A DNA stretch of 64,000 nucleotides, taken from Rhodocyclaceae bacterium (lineage in GTDB: Bacteria > Pseudomonadota > Gammaproteobacteria > Burkholderiales > Rhodocyclaceae). The translations under genes were made by a program, and so were the position numbers. Under the pieces are notes generated by a model. The model saw only the letters and a list, made by a program, of their open reading frames with translations, did no database searches and was not told where the DNA came from. Positions 1-7,588 of this stretch are shown here, piece after piece; position 1 is the stretch's first letter; the number at the start of each line of letters is the position of its first letter. The stretch is from NCBI GenBank assembly GCA_016791105.1, contig JAEUNM010000062.1:1-64000 (forward strand). Reading direction: 5' to 3'.

Positions 1-584
1 ACAACCTCGGCAGCCTGCTGCAAGACTGCCTGCAACGTCCGGAGGAAGCGACCCAGGCCTACCTTGAATGCCTGAAGCGCGAACCGGACGATGCATTTGC
101 GCATGCCAATCTCGCCTACCAGAGCCTCGCCTCGGGCGTGCAGGAAGCTGACCGCTATCTCGAAGCCGCCCTGGCCAAACTACCCGCCCACGGCGCCAAC
201 CTGTTGCATGCCTTCGCCGCGCTGGCGCGCGACAATTTCGGCGCCGCCACGGCGGCCTTTGCAGAGGCGCTGGAAAGCGCTCATCCCGAGCTTTATTCCA
301 ATTACTTCCACGACATCCTGCGCCTGCTGCGTCTGGCAGCCGCCCGCAATTACGGCGAAAAACTGCTGGCCTGGTTCGACCTATCCGGCCACGCCGACCG
401 CAACTGGCCTTTGCGCGCAGCATTCGATGCCTACCTGCACGGCGAGGCGCGCCTGGGCGACGTAAACCCGGAAGTGGGCAGCGCCGCGCGCCGCATCTTC
501 CGCGCTTTGGGCCCGCTACCGGCACCCGCCACACCCGCGCCCGGTGCCGCCAAGCGCGCTGCCCGAAAAACGAAAGCATCGTGA
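1..584 (+). CDS. TPR-repeat protein, C-terminal part
   Basis: The open frame (third frame of the window) runs in from the left edge, so the gene is 5'-truncated here. The visible ~193 residues start inside a tetratricopeptide-type helical repeat (an AYLECLKREPDDAFAHANLA-like unit at the edge), continue with Ala/Leu-rich helices, and end in a Pro/Ala/Lys-rich tail. TPR proteins are protein-protein scaffolds; no catalytic domain is visible in this piece. Nothing in the sequence shows the partner. The stop at 582-584 is followed directly by non-coding, repeat-bearing DNA. Confidence 0.7.
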   Translation, partial: NLGSLLQDCLQRPEEATQAYLECLKREPDDAFAHANLAYQSLASGVQEADRYLEAALAKLPAHGANLLHAFAALARDNFGAATAAFAEALESAHPELYSNYFHDILRLLRLAAARNYGEKLLAWFDLSGHADRNWPLRAAFDAYLHGEARLGDVNPEVGSAARRIFRALGPLPAPATPAPGAAKRAARKTKAS

Positions 585-920
585 TCCCCTGCGCTGCGGC
601 CAGGGCATACCAGTTCGCCGGCCCACTGTGGCGCAGGCCCATATCCCGTAGGTCCGATTAGAGCAGCGTAATCGGACGCATGTGAATTCCCCGGCCCCGC
701 AATTTCTCGCTCCCCGTTGGACGGCGCACGTTGCCCCGTCCGCAATGTTTGAAGGCCACCGGCGTCGCCCAAACCAGCTTGCTGCGGAACACCGAAAACG
801 TTCCAGACACGGCAGATACTCTGTCCGGTTCGCGCGCAGCGATAGCCGTAAGCGCGTACATGCAAGAAATATCGGAAGAAATATCGGGGACAGACCCCGG
901 AAAAATATCGGAAAAATATC
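585..920. other. Non-coding stretch between TPR gene and IS
   Basis: No convincing gene; the small open frames on both strands give low-complexity Arg/Pro-rich translations. It holds the palindrome at 652-677 and, next to the IS, an extra copy of the IS terminal motif (AAATATCGGGGACAGACCC type) at about 880-898, 35 bases outside the copy that starts the IS inverted repeat. Confidence 0.6.
652..677. repeat. Palindromic intergenic repeat
   Basis: GTCCGATTA (652-660) and TAATCGGAC (669-677) form a perfect 9-bp stem around an 8-base loop. The motif looks like the dispersed palindromic repeats (GTAGGTCGGATTAG... type) seen between genes in many proteobacterial genomes. It may act as a terminator-like hairpin, but there is no T-run. 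Confidence 0.6.
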
Positions 921-949
921 GGGGACAGACCCAATGCCGTTTAAATAAG
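921..949 (+). repeat. Left terminal inverted repeat of the IS
   Basis: A 29-base arm starting GGGGACAGACCC and ending TTTAAATAAG. It pairs with 2342-2370; the two mismatches are at arm positions 7 and 8. Confidence 0.8.
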
Positions 950-960
950 GCGCAGTCTCG

Positions 961-2268
961 TCACCGAGTTGCCTTGTACGCGCGGTGACGGGTGGGCTTG
1001 ACAGCTTGGCGTGGGCGGTCGAAGTGCCGCCCTGGGCGAATTTTCTCGACGACGGCTGCCATGAGTTGGATAAGGCGCTCGACATTTCTTACTAGCGCGC
1101 GCTTTTTGGCGAGTAGCTGCGGTAGGACCGCGCGAGTTGCCGACAGCGCGTAGGTCAGGTTGACGACTACCGGCTTTCGGGACAACTCGTTCGCGCGCTG
1201 GTTTGCAAAATACGCCAGGGACGAGGTGATGTTTGAAGCCAGTACCTTGGCATGGAAGTCCTGGCGGATGGCCTCAGGATAGTCGCCGGAGAAGTGTTCG
1301 ACAGCAAGGCGGCATTTCAGAAATTTAAACCATTCTTCGATGCGCCAACGTTGGTTATAAAGTGCGGCAAATTCCGCTGCCGGGAAACTACGTTTATCGA
1401 GGAGAGTCGTGGCAAGAATTTCCTGTTTGTTGCCGGGCAGATCGACCCGAATCAAGCGAACCCGGAATTCGCTCGACAGCAGTTCATACCCAGCGCGGGC
1501 GGCTTTTCGCTTCGCTGGTCCCGGCACCTTCACGGTTATGATCTCATCCCTAAGACCCGTGTCGTGAGCGAAACGCACAAACTGCGAAATGCGCAGTGAA
1601 TCGACGCGCATACAGAAGTTCAGGCCATTCTGAATAAGCCAGGCGCAGAGCCAATGGGCGGGGAAGCCACGGTCGAGGAGAAGAAGATCGTCTGAACGGA
1701 CATGATCTAACACACCGGCAAGCATCGCGCGCTCGCGCGTGGCGGCCGGTTCAATTGCCGCGCGGATGACGAGGGAAGATGCGACGTCATAGAGGCCAAA
1801 TATGACGGCGAGCGGCACTCTGCTACCCCAGCGCCCACGATGGGTGCCGAATTCTTCGACGATATCGGGGAAATTCGGGAGCCGAAGAGTGGAGGCGTCT
1901 CCTGCGAGTAAGCGCAACCCGTGCCAGCGAGGTGCGGCCACCGAGGACTTCCATTTGGTAACGAGAAGATCGTTGAGAGCCAGAAATACCGTATGTCTAA
2001 GCTTGTACCGGGCTTGAGAGAACGCGCTCTTGGACGCACGGCGAACAAACTCTGCATTGCCAGCTAATCGCCCGAAGAAATCGTCAAGCTCGCTTTGTAG
2101 CCCTTTTAGGAATCCTTGGGCGATGCAGGAAACAACAATTGCGAAAGTAAAAATACGCCTTCGAGTAAAGGCCGTCGGATCAGCGCGGTGAGCTGCGATG
2201 AATTTCTCAGACTCCAGCAGGCGAGCGAATTCAGAAAAAAGGCCGGCATGAAATTTGCAACCCGATCG
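961..2268 (-). CDS. IS4-family DDE transposase, without a normal start codon
   Basis: The enzyme cuts and joins the IS ends. The catalytic blocks are visible: first Asp in LLAGDASTLRLPN, second Asp in LLLLDRGFPAHWL, and the IS4 signature Y-2-R-3-E-6-K in YNQRWRIEEWFKFLK. The coding frame is open from 2268 to the stop at 961 (~435 residues, normal for the family), and the N-terminal part (RLLESEKFIAAHRADPTAF, then TRRR) looks genuine. No ATG, GTG or TTG lies in frame between the upstream stop (2269-2271) and the GTG at 1941, so translation from 1941 would give only 326 residues and lose the N-terminal domain. An ATG at 2272 is one frame off. Either a 1-base shift near the 5' end has inactivated the gene, or it uses a rare start. 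Confidence 0.8.
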   Translation of the reverse strand, partial: RSGCKFHAGLFSEFARLLESEKFIAAHRADPTAFTRRRIFTFAIVVSCIAQGFLKGLQSELDDFFGRLAGNAEFVRRASKSAFSQARYKLRHTVFLALNDLLVTKWKSSVAAPRWHGLRLLAGDASTLRLPNFPDIVEEFGTHRGRWGSRVPLAVIFGLYDVASSLVIRAAIEPAATRERAMLAGVLDHVRSDDLLLLDRGFPAHWLCAWLIQNGLNFCMRVDSLRISQFVRFAHDTGLRDEIITVKVPGPAKRKAARAGYELLSSEFRVRLIRVDLPGNKQEILATTLLDKRSFPAAEFAALYNQRWRIEEWFKFLKCRLAVEHFSGDYPEAIRQDFHAKVLASNITSSLAYFANQRANELSRKPVVVNLTYALSATRAVLPQLLAKKRALVRNVERLIQLMAAVVEKIRPGRHFDRPRQAVKPTRHRAYKATR

Positions 2269-2341
2269 TCATTTTAATTACCATAATTAATTGAATTAAT
2301 AACGTATTATACCAGATTTTAGGGGGCCGCAAACAAGTTTT

Positions 2342-2370
2342 CTTATTTAAACGGCATTGGGTACGTCCCC
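2342..2370 (-). repeat. Right terminal inverted repeat of the IS
   Basis: Reads GGGGACGTACCC... on the minus strand and matches 921-949 at 27 of 29 positions. The outer motif CGTCCCCTATTATGCG is repeated 18 bases further out (about 2382-2397). Confidence 0.8.
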
Positions 2371-2462
2371 TATTATGCGCGCGTCCCCTATTATGCGGTC
2401 GCTGGACTTTACACGCCAAGGTGAGTAGGATCAAATCCCATTCCCCCGGGCGGAGACCTATC

Positions 2463-2732
2463 ATGCGGAGAACGCAACAACTTAGCATCACGCTAACCAA
2501 CGACTTGGCTGACGTGGTGAAAGCCAAGGTCCAGGCGGGCGAGTATGCAAGCGAGAGCGAGGTCATCCGCGACGGATTGCGGGCGCTGATGGCGCGTGAT
2601 CGAGCCGTGGAAAGCTGGCTGCGCGACCAGGTTGGTCCAGCGCACGATGCGCTGAAGGCCGATCCGTCTCGTGCGGTCAGTTCCGGCCAGATCCGCGCGC
2701 GCCTGACTGCAGAACACGCAAAGGCAAAATGA
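2463..2732 (+). CDS. parD: ParD/CC2985-type ribbon-helix-helix antitoxin
   Basis: An 89-residue type II antitoxin. The N-terminal third (QQLSITLTNDLADVVKAKV, then GEYASESEVIRDGLRALMARD) is the ribbon-helix-helix DNA-binding dimer fold. The acidic C-terminal tail would wrap the toxin. The ATG at 2463 is chosen because GGAG lies about 7 bases upstream and the conserved fold starts a few residues later; a GTG at 2421 is also in frame. The stop overlaps the start of parE by four bases (ATGA), which is typical of coupled TA pairs. Such proteins usually repress their own operon; the 92-bp space to the IS would hold the operator. Confidence 0.9.
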   Translation: MRRTQQLSITLTNDLADVVKAKVQAGEYASESEVIRDGLRALMARDRAVESWLRDQVGPAHDALKADPSRAVSSGQIRARLTAEHAKAK

Positions 2733-3223
2733 ATTATCGGGTGGTCTTTGCGCCAGAGGCGGAGGAACAACTGGTGGCGCTGTATCGCTACATTGCCGCC
2801 GCCGACTCGCCCGAGGTTGCCGCGCGCTATACCGAAGCCATCGTCAGCTACTGCGAGACTTTGCAGGCCTTCCCGAATCGAGGCTCTCAGCGCAGCGACG
2901 TGCGGCCTGGGCTACGCGTTACCAACTACAAAAAGCGTACCGTGATCGCCTACGCAGTCGACGCTGACCAAGTTTCCATCATTGGGGTGTTTTACGGCGG
3001 TCAAGACGCCCAAACCGCACCGCTACCGCATCGTGTTCATGGAGCGCGACCTAAACGAAGTGTGCGCCTCGCAGGACGTGATGCTGGACAACCTCGGCAA
3101 ACCCGGCGCACGCCTGCCGCCGGACAAGCTCAAACAGGTCTACGCCGGTCAGATAAATGCCATCAAGCGTCTGCTGGAAGACAAATCGTCCGATGTGGCG
3201 GTGCTGTACGTGAAGCACCGTGA
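2729..3223 (+). CDS. parE: ParE/RelE-type toxin with abnormal C-terminal extension
   Basis: Residues 1-90 are a normal ParE-like toxin (MNYRVVFAPEAEEQLVALYRYI... to VSIIGVFYGGQD). ParE relatives act on DNA gyrase and RelE relatives cleave mRNA; the sequence alone does not decide which. The family normally ends within about ten residues of the FYGGQD motif. Here the frame continues for ~70 Arg/Pro-rich residues that are an out-of-frame reading of a sulfotransferase-like gene, whose true frame is open from about 3000. The toxin gene has therefore joined the middle of another gene and lost its own last codons and stop. Activity of the extended protein is uncertain. Confidence 0.85.
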   Translation: MNYRVVFAPEAEEQLVALYRYIAAADSPEVAARYTEAIVSYCETLQAFPNRGSQRSDVRPGLRVTNYKKRTVIAYAVDADQVSIIGVFYGGQDAQTAPLPHRVHGARPKRSVRLAGRDAGQPRQTRRTPAAGQAQTGLRRSDKCHQASAGRQIVRCGGAVREAP

Positions 3224-3368
3224 CGCGCTGCGCGCCCCCTACGACACCGCCCGGCGCCTGGAGCAATTCATGGGCCGCGACCTGGACGTGCACGCCATGG
3301 CCGCCGTCGTGGACCCGGCACTGCATCGCCAGCGGCTGGGGGAAATGCGCGCCGAGCCGGCTTCATAA
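3000..3368 (+). pseudogene. Sulfotransferase-like protein, C-terminal remnant
   Basis: In the third frame the sequence reads HRYRIVFMERDLNEVCASQD, then a helical stretch, then ALRAPYDTARRLEQFMGRDL and VDPALHRQR before the stop. This is the C-terminal third of the sulfotransferase/P-loop fold (the RxVFMxRdl-eE--SQ helix and the FLG-ldv end). The N-terminal P-loop part is missing, and the frame runs into the ParE gene without a proper start. It looks like the distal end of a gene interrupted by the TA module and IS. Family assignment is from memory of motif order. Confidence 0.55.
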
Positions 3369-3460
3369 AACGATCCGGCGTATAAAGCCCCATCCGGTCG
3401 AGGGTGAGCAACTAAATGCCGGGCGGGCAAGCAGCAGGTGCGATTTATCGTTGGGAATTT

Positions 3461-3490
3461 ATCGTTCCCACGCCGGAGCGTGGGAACGAT
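3461..3490. repeat. Long perfect hairpin (13-bp stem)
   Basis: ATCGTTCCCACGC (3461-3473) pairs perfectly with GCGTGGGAACGAT (3478-3490) around the loop CGGA. A CGTTCCCACGC/GCGTGGGAACG hairpin of this kind is a known dispersed repeat in many proteobacteria. Similar wording (CGTTGGGAATTTATCG) precedes it. Confidence 0.65.
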
Positions 3491-3595
3491 CGCTTAAAAA
3501 TAATTCGTGAAAATAATTTGAGCCCGGTCCCTTTTCGTCCGCTTTAAAATGGCTGGTAAAGTCGCACCCGCTTGATCGGGTATTTTTCGCCGGTT

Positions 3596-3625
3596 GTTGG
3601 GGTTCGCAAGCTCACTCCAACCTAC
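3596..3625. repeat. Dispersed intergenic repeat (GTTGGGGTTCGC... type)
   Basis: The 30-base block begins GTTGGGGTTCGCAAGC and ends CTCCAACCTAC, with imperfect dyad symmetry (GTTGGGGT against ACTCCAAC). This wording recurs in intergenic DNA of unrelated proteobacteria, which suggests a REP-like or mobile miniature repeat. Confidence 0.5.
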
Positions 3626-3771
3626 GGATTTATCCGCGCGGGACGGGGCAACATGCCCTGTCCCGCCAGGTGATTTTCCCCCACCAAATTGCGACGTCGG
3701 GGGCAGAGTGAGCTAATCTCCAATTCTGCCGCGGCGTTTAGTCTACCCGTATCTGGACAAGGAGAAATCCC

Positions 3772-4263
3772 ATGCTTCTGCACGGTTCATGCCATTGTGG
3801 GAAGGTTAAATTTTCGGTTGAGGCGGATGCGCCGGTTCCGTTCATGCGCTGCTACTGCTCCATTTGCCGCAAGACGGCCGGGGCCGGTGGGTTCGGTGTG
3901 AATCTGGGGGCTGTGGCAAGTTCGATGAAGGTCACAGGTAAGCGCTACTTGCGCGTCTATCGCGCGCTCGTTCCGGACGAGTCGGGCACGGGCACGCGCG
4001 AAAGTTCGGCCAGACGGCATTTCTGCGGCCGTTGCGGCAGCGCGCTTTGGGTGTGGGATCCGACATGGCCGGAATTGATCCATCCGCATGCGAGTGCAAT
4101 CGACACGCCGTTGCCGCTGCCGCCGGATCACGTCCATATTTTTTTGGCCTCGAAGGCGCCGTGGGTCGAGGTGGAGGGCAGGCCTGAAGATCCGAAATTC
4201 GACAATTATCCGGACATGTCCTTGGCTGAGTGGCACCGTCGCAAAGGCCTGGGTTCGGCATGA
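3772..4263 (+). CDS. GFA/CENP-V domain protein
   Basis: A 163-residue protein of the glutathione-dependent formaldehyde-activating enzyme (GFA)/CENP-V fold. The zinc-binding cysteines are in place: C7 and C9 (GSCHCG), C27-x-C29-xx-C32 (RCYCSIC), and C85-xx-C88 (HFCGRCGS). The family's catalytic role is poorly established; most members are thought to bind glutathione adducts or other thiols. The ATG at 3772 has a good ribosome site (AAGGAG). It stands alone between repeat-rich spacers, so the context gives no pathway. Confidence 0.9.
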   Translation: MLLHGSCHCGKVKFSVEADAPVPFMRCYCSICRKTAGAGGFGVNLGAVASSMKVTGKRYLRVYRALVPDESGTGTRESSARRHFCGRCGSALWVWDPTWPELIHPHASAIDTPLPLPPDHVHIFLASKAPWVEVEGRPEDPKFDNYPDMSLAEWHRRKGLGSA

Positions 4264-4269
4264 TCGTTC

Positions 4270-4740
4270 CGGACTGACCTGGGCGTCGCGCCCGCCGTTT
4301 TTACGCCCGGTGGCTGTAATCGCGGGCGGGACGCCCGCGCCCCCAAGTTGGGTGGAATTTAAGCGGCGGGCGGGTAGCGATTCGGGCGCGTATGCCGGGC
4401 GTGGAATCTGGCGCTACGCTGGGGGCGTGGGTGTCTCGCCCGCGCTTTTGCGCCCGGTGGTCGTGATTGCGTTGGGAGTCTCACCGGCGCAATTTCGGCC
4501 TCACGCCTGCGCTCGCGGGCGGGACGCCCGCGCCCCCAATTTTGGTGGAATTTAAGCGGCGGGCGGGTTGCGGTTCGGGCCCGTATGCCGGGCGTGGAAT
4601 TTGGCGCTACGCTGGGGGCGTGGGCGTCTCGCCCGCGCTTTTGCGCCCGGTGGTCGTGATTGCGGTGGGAGTCCTACCCGCGCAATTTCGGCCTCGCGCC
4701 TGCGCTCGCGGGCGGGACGCCCGCGCCCCCATCGGTTGGC
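4270..4740. repeat. GC-rich tandem repeat array, 147-bp unit (2-3 copies)
   Basis: Successive units start at about 4303 (TTTTACGCCCGGTGG), 4450 (147 bases later) and 4643 (193 bases later). The 193-bp spacing is a 147-bp unit plus about 46 extra bases containing CGCAATTTCGGCCTC. Every unit contains the palindrome GCGGGCGGGACGCCCGC, then CCCCCAAGTTGGG-like bases, then AATTTAAGCGGCGGGCGG. The same family occurs as a cleaner array at 51247-51895 and as a single decayed copy near 8380-8440. Because 147 is divisible by 3, long false reading frames run through the array on both strands. Confidence 0.85.
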
Positions 4741-4963
4741 GTCAATCAACCCGCCTTTGAGCTTACCGGCTCTGCGCTGGGGACGCGAGAGTACGTGCGC
4801 GCCCGCGCTGCGAAGTGCCGGCCTTATTTGTTTGTATTTGTGGCGCAAAGCACGGTGAATCGCGGAATTTGCGGATGAAATGCGGCCGCTGCGGCCATGC
4901 AAATCGAATTGCGTGGCCGTGCCCGCCCATACCACGTACTTAACCCAAGAGGCACCGATCATC

Positions 4964-5833
4964 ATGCAATCGAAATTAGGGGCACTTCTATTTTTGGCAC
5001 TCCTTTCCGCGCAAAGCCAGGCGCAATCTCCCCAAAGCCCGCACAGCCAGTCTGATACGACAGGTCAGCCCGACCTGGTGGTGAATGCCAAATTGTTGTC
5101 GCAGCAATGGGTCGTGCGCGACGAGGAACTGGATGCCAATGCGTGCAGCGTCGAAGAAGGCGGTGTAACGCCCGGCCTGCGCCGGCTGGTGCGTTTTACC
5201 GTGGAGACGCCGAATATCGGCGATGCCGACATCGTGGTCGGCGACCCCAATGTACATGTGGGGAATAACGACGGATTGTTCGAGTTCGCGTCCTGCCACC
5301 ATCATTATCATTTTCGCCATTACGCACTGTATGAATTGGTCGAGCCGGCCACGGGTTATGTGTGGAAGGCCGCGAAACGCGGCTTCTGCATGCTGGATAC
5401 GGATCCGGTGCCGAAATCGGGCGGGAATGAGCCGCCGCGCAGTTCGCAATTCCGCAGTTGCGGCGCGGTCGGCGTGCCGGGCAATCAGGGCATCAGCCAC
5501 GGCTGGGCCGACACTTACCGCTTTGATCTCAGCGGCCAGTTTTTCGTACTGGATGGCGGCGACGGCCAGCCACCCGTGCCGCCCGGACAATATCTGATAC
5601 GCGTCACGGTGAATCCGCCCTTCGTGCCGCAGGCCGGCGAACCCTGCCTTCACCTGGAGCGCATAGATTCGAATGGGGACGAGATTTGCCATCAGCTTCC
5701 GGAGTCGAATTATTCGAATAATGTGGGCGAAGTGCTGATCACGATTCCCGACCATCCGGGCAGGACCGGCGTGGGTCCGGCTGCCGGCACCCGTTCCAAG
5801 GAAAACTATGATGAGCATGACCATCCGCTCTGA
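4964..5833 (+). CDS. Secreted lysyl-oxidase-family protein
   Basis: A 289-residue protein with an N-terminal signal peptide (MQSKLGALLFLALLSAQSQA). The body matches the lysyl oxidase catalytic domain, a copper and lysyl-tyrosyl-quinone amine oxidase that oxidises lysine side chains or amines to aldehydes. The copper histidines are kept in C111-H-H-H-Y-H116 (animal CHQHYH). The cofactor lysine is K138 in KRGFCMLD and the cofactor tyrosine is Y185 in GWADTYRFDLSGQ; ESNYSNN near the end matches the animal C-terminal segment. The ATG at 4964 puts the signal peptide at the N-terminus; an upstream ATG at 4880 would add 28 unlikely residues. It would act in the periplasm or outside the cell. The gene stands alone. 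Confidence 0.88.
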   Translation: MQSKLGALLFLALLSAQSQAQSPQSPHSQSDTTGQPDLVVNAKLLSQQWVVRDEELDANACSVEEGGVTPGLRRLVRFTVETPNIGDADIVVGDPNVHVGNNDGLFEFASCHHHYHFRHYALYELVEPATGYVWKAAKRGFCMLDTDPVPKSGGNEPPRSSQFRSCGAVGVPGNQGISHGWADTYRFDLSGQFFVLDGGDGQPPVPPGQYLIRVTVNPPFVPQAGEPCLHLERIDSNGDEICHQLPESNYSNNVGEVLITIPDHPGRTGVGPAAGTRSKENYDEHDHPL

Positions 5834-6318
5834 GCGCCGGCAGGCAGCGTCATGAATTGATTGGCCGACTTATCCGACAAAATCTACGCCAAGCAGCCTT
5901 GCGAGACTTTGCAAGGCGTTCCCTCTTGCCAAGTTTCAAGGGCTAAAGGGGAAAGGGCGAAAAGCCGGGCCGGCGTGTACTTACTTACGCGCGCCGGCCC
6001 GCGCTTCCTGGTCCTGCCGCAGGCCCTGGCGCCGCGATTTTCGGTATTTCTGGGCGCAGCCGTTCGGGAAAGCCGTGCGGCGCGGAGCGAAGTTCTCCGT
6101 ACTCGCGCTGAAAGCGCAATTCAACATTTAGGCGGACGCGGCGGACGCGCCAGCCGCCAGGGCATTGCGCGCGATAGTACTGGCGCAGCCGTCCGGCCGA
6201 TGCGGCGCAATACCGGGTAATTGTACGAGCGAGACGCCCACATCCCCAGGATGGACGCAGCGCGGAACTTTAGCCGGCCGCACAAACACGTATGGAAGTC
6301 AGCGGATTGGAGAACGCC
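5834..6318. other. Intergenic region with a strong hairpin
   Basis: No recognisable gene; a plus-strand frame at 5861-6220 has low-complexity Arg/Ala-rich composition. GGGCCGGCG (5967-5975) pairs perfectly with CGCCGGCCC (5992-6000) around a 16-base loop. It could end transcription of the lysyl oxidase gene, but no T-run follows. Confidence 0.5.
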
Positions 6319-7155
6319 ATGCAAACGGAACAAATGCGAGAGCAATGGGAAGCCGCGGCGCCGGGTTGGGCGCGGTGGGAGCCGGTAATCGGTGCCTGGC
6401 TGGAACCCGCCACGCTCGCCATGCTGGATATGGCTGGACTGGCAGCCGGCGCGAAAGTGCTCGATCTCGCCTGCGGGGCCGGAAATCAGACCTTGCGTGC
6501 CGCCCAAAGGGTGGGCGCGGATGGGCTGGTGCTCGCCTGCGACATCGCCGAATCCATGCTTCAGCACGTGCGCGAAAGCGCGCAGGCGGCCGGCCTGGCC
6601 AATGTTTCCACGCTGCGCGCTGCGGCGGAAAGCATGGAGATCGCAGCGCGCAGCATGGACGCAGCGATCTGCCGGCTGGGGCTGATGCTATTTGCCGCCC
6701 CGGCGCAGGCGCTGGAGGCGGTGCGCAACGCCGTGCGGCCGGGCGGAAAATTCGCCGTGGTGGTGTTTTCCACGCCGGCGGCCAATCCCTTCATGTCGCA
6801 ATCCCTGCAGATTTTGCTGCGCCACGCCGGAAAAACCCTGCCGCCACCCGGCAAGCCCGGCATTTTTGCGCTGGGGGCGCCCGGCTTGCTCAAAAGTCTG
6901 CTGGAAAGCAACGGCTTCGTCGATGTCGAATTGCGCGCCGTGGATCTCACATTAAGGATGCCGTCGGCGGAACGCACGCTGTTGATGATGCAGGAATCGT
7001 TCGGGCTGTACCGGGCGGCGCTTGCCGACTGTTCGGAAGAAATTCGCGCGGCGGCCTGGGCGGAAGTGCGCAGCCTGCTCGATAACTTCGGTTCGCCGGA
7101 AGAATTTGTCGCGCCGGGGCAGGTGCTGGTTGCGTCCGCCACGGTGTCCGGCTGA
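6319..7155 (+). CDS. Class I SAM-dependent methyltransferase (UbiE-like)
   Basis: About 278 residues. SAM-binding motif I is VLDLACGAGNQTL, motif II region LACDIAE, and the post-motif block AVRPGGKFAVVVFS is typical of UbiE/COQ5-type small-molecule methyltransferases. The substrate is not deducible. The ATG at 6319 is preferred because GGAG lies about 8 bases upstream; an ATG at 6292 would add nine residues. No operon partner. Confidence 0.85.
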   Translation: MQTEQMREQWEAAAPGWARWEPVIGAWLEPATLAMLDMAGLAAGAKVLDLACGAGNQTLRAAQRVGADGLVLACDIAESMLQHVRESAQAAGLANVSTLRAAAESMEIAARSMDAAICRLGLMLFAAPAQALEAVRNAVRPGGKFAVVVFSTPAANPFMSQSLQILLRHAGKTLPPPGKPGIFALGAPGLLKSLLESNGFVDVELRAVDLTLRMPSAERTLLMMQESFGLYRAALADCSEEIRAAAWAEVRSLLDNFGSPEEFVAPGQVLVASATVSG

Positions 7156-7588
7156 GGCCAGCCTGCGGTTTTTGTTTGCGCGCAGGCTGCTGCAACTAAT
7201 TCGGCTTGGCTGGCTGCAGTTAGCACGGCGCCGGCGTATTCAGGCGGTAATTAGTCGCCCCGCCACGCCGCCTCGGATCTGCCTGCGCTCTTGGACAATT
7301 TGAACAAACGCGCACAGCCGGATTAGGTATCCGATACCATTAAGTTAGGGGCGGGCGCGGGCGAGGGAAGTCGCACGGAGCATCGCTGCCGCGTCGAACA
7401 CCTGCCCGAAGCGGGCGAAGCTTTGCAGCACCCGACGCGCGGGCGACCCTCGCCCGCTTGCGGGAGCCGGAAGGCGCTTGAGGGAAATCGGGCTTCAAGC
7501 TCGCCGCACGAACTTGAAGGCATTGCTTACCTACGTTGGTTCGCCACCTGCTGTTCCTGCCAGTCAAGCAGGCGGAAAGGAGAAATCC
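7156..7588. other. Intergenic region
   Basis: No supported gene. A small GC hairpin (CGGGCGA / TCGCCCG) lies at about 7440-7456. The last 20 bases carry the ribosome site (GGAAAGGAG) of the next gene. Confidence 0.5.

Larger units (their letters stand above)
921..2370. mobile_element. IS4-type insertion sequence, about 1450 bp
   Basis: The borders are set by inverted repeats at 921-949 and 2342-2370 (27 of 29 bases match, both starting GGGGAC). One transposase frame on the minus strand fills the inside. The outermost motif is repeated beyond both ends: GGGGAC again at 886 on the left, GTCCCC again at 2383 on the right. No clear target duplication is visible. A ParDE module and a truncated gene lie directly to the right, so this end of the window is an insertion hot spot. 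Confidence 0.8.
3369..3771. other. Intergenic region with two palindromic repeats
   Basis: No coding frame. It contains the hairpin at 3461-3490 and the repeat at 3596-3625, then an AT-richer run. The last 60 bases hold the leader of the next gene, with GGAG about 8 bases before its ATG. Confidence 0.6.

Noticed and set aside
580..610. TGATCC at the end of the TPR gene
   Set aside because: The hexamer 18 bases on is CATACC, not a -10 like the other three, and no gene follows.
4088..4965. Open frames over the left repeat array
   Set aside because: Same cause as the right array; translations are GC-driven Ala/Arg/Gly/Pro repeats.
5861..6220. 119-residue plus-strand frame
   Set aside because: No domain, no ribosome site, covers a hairpin.
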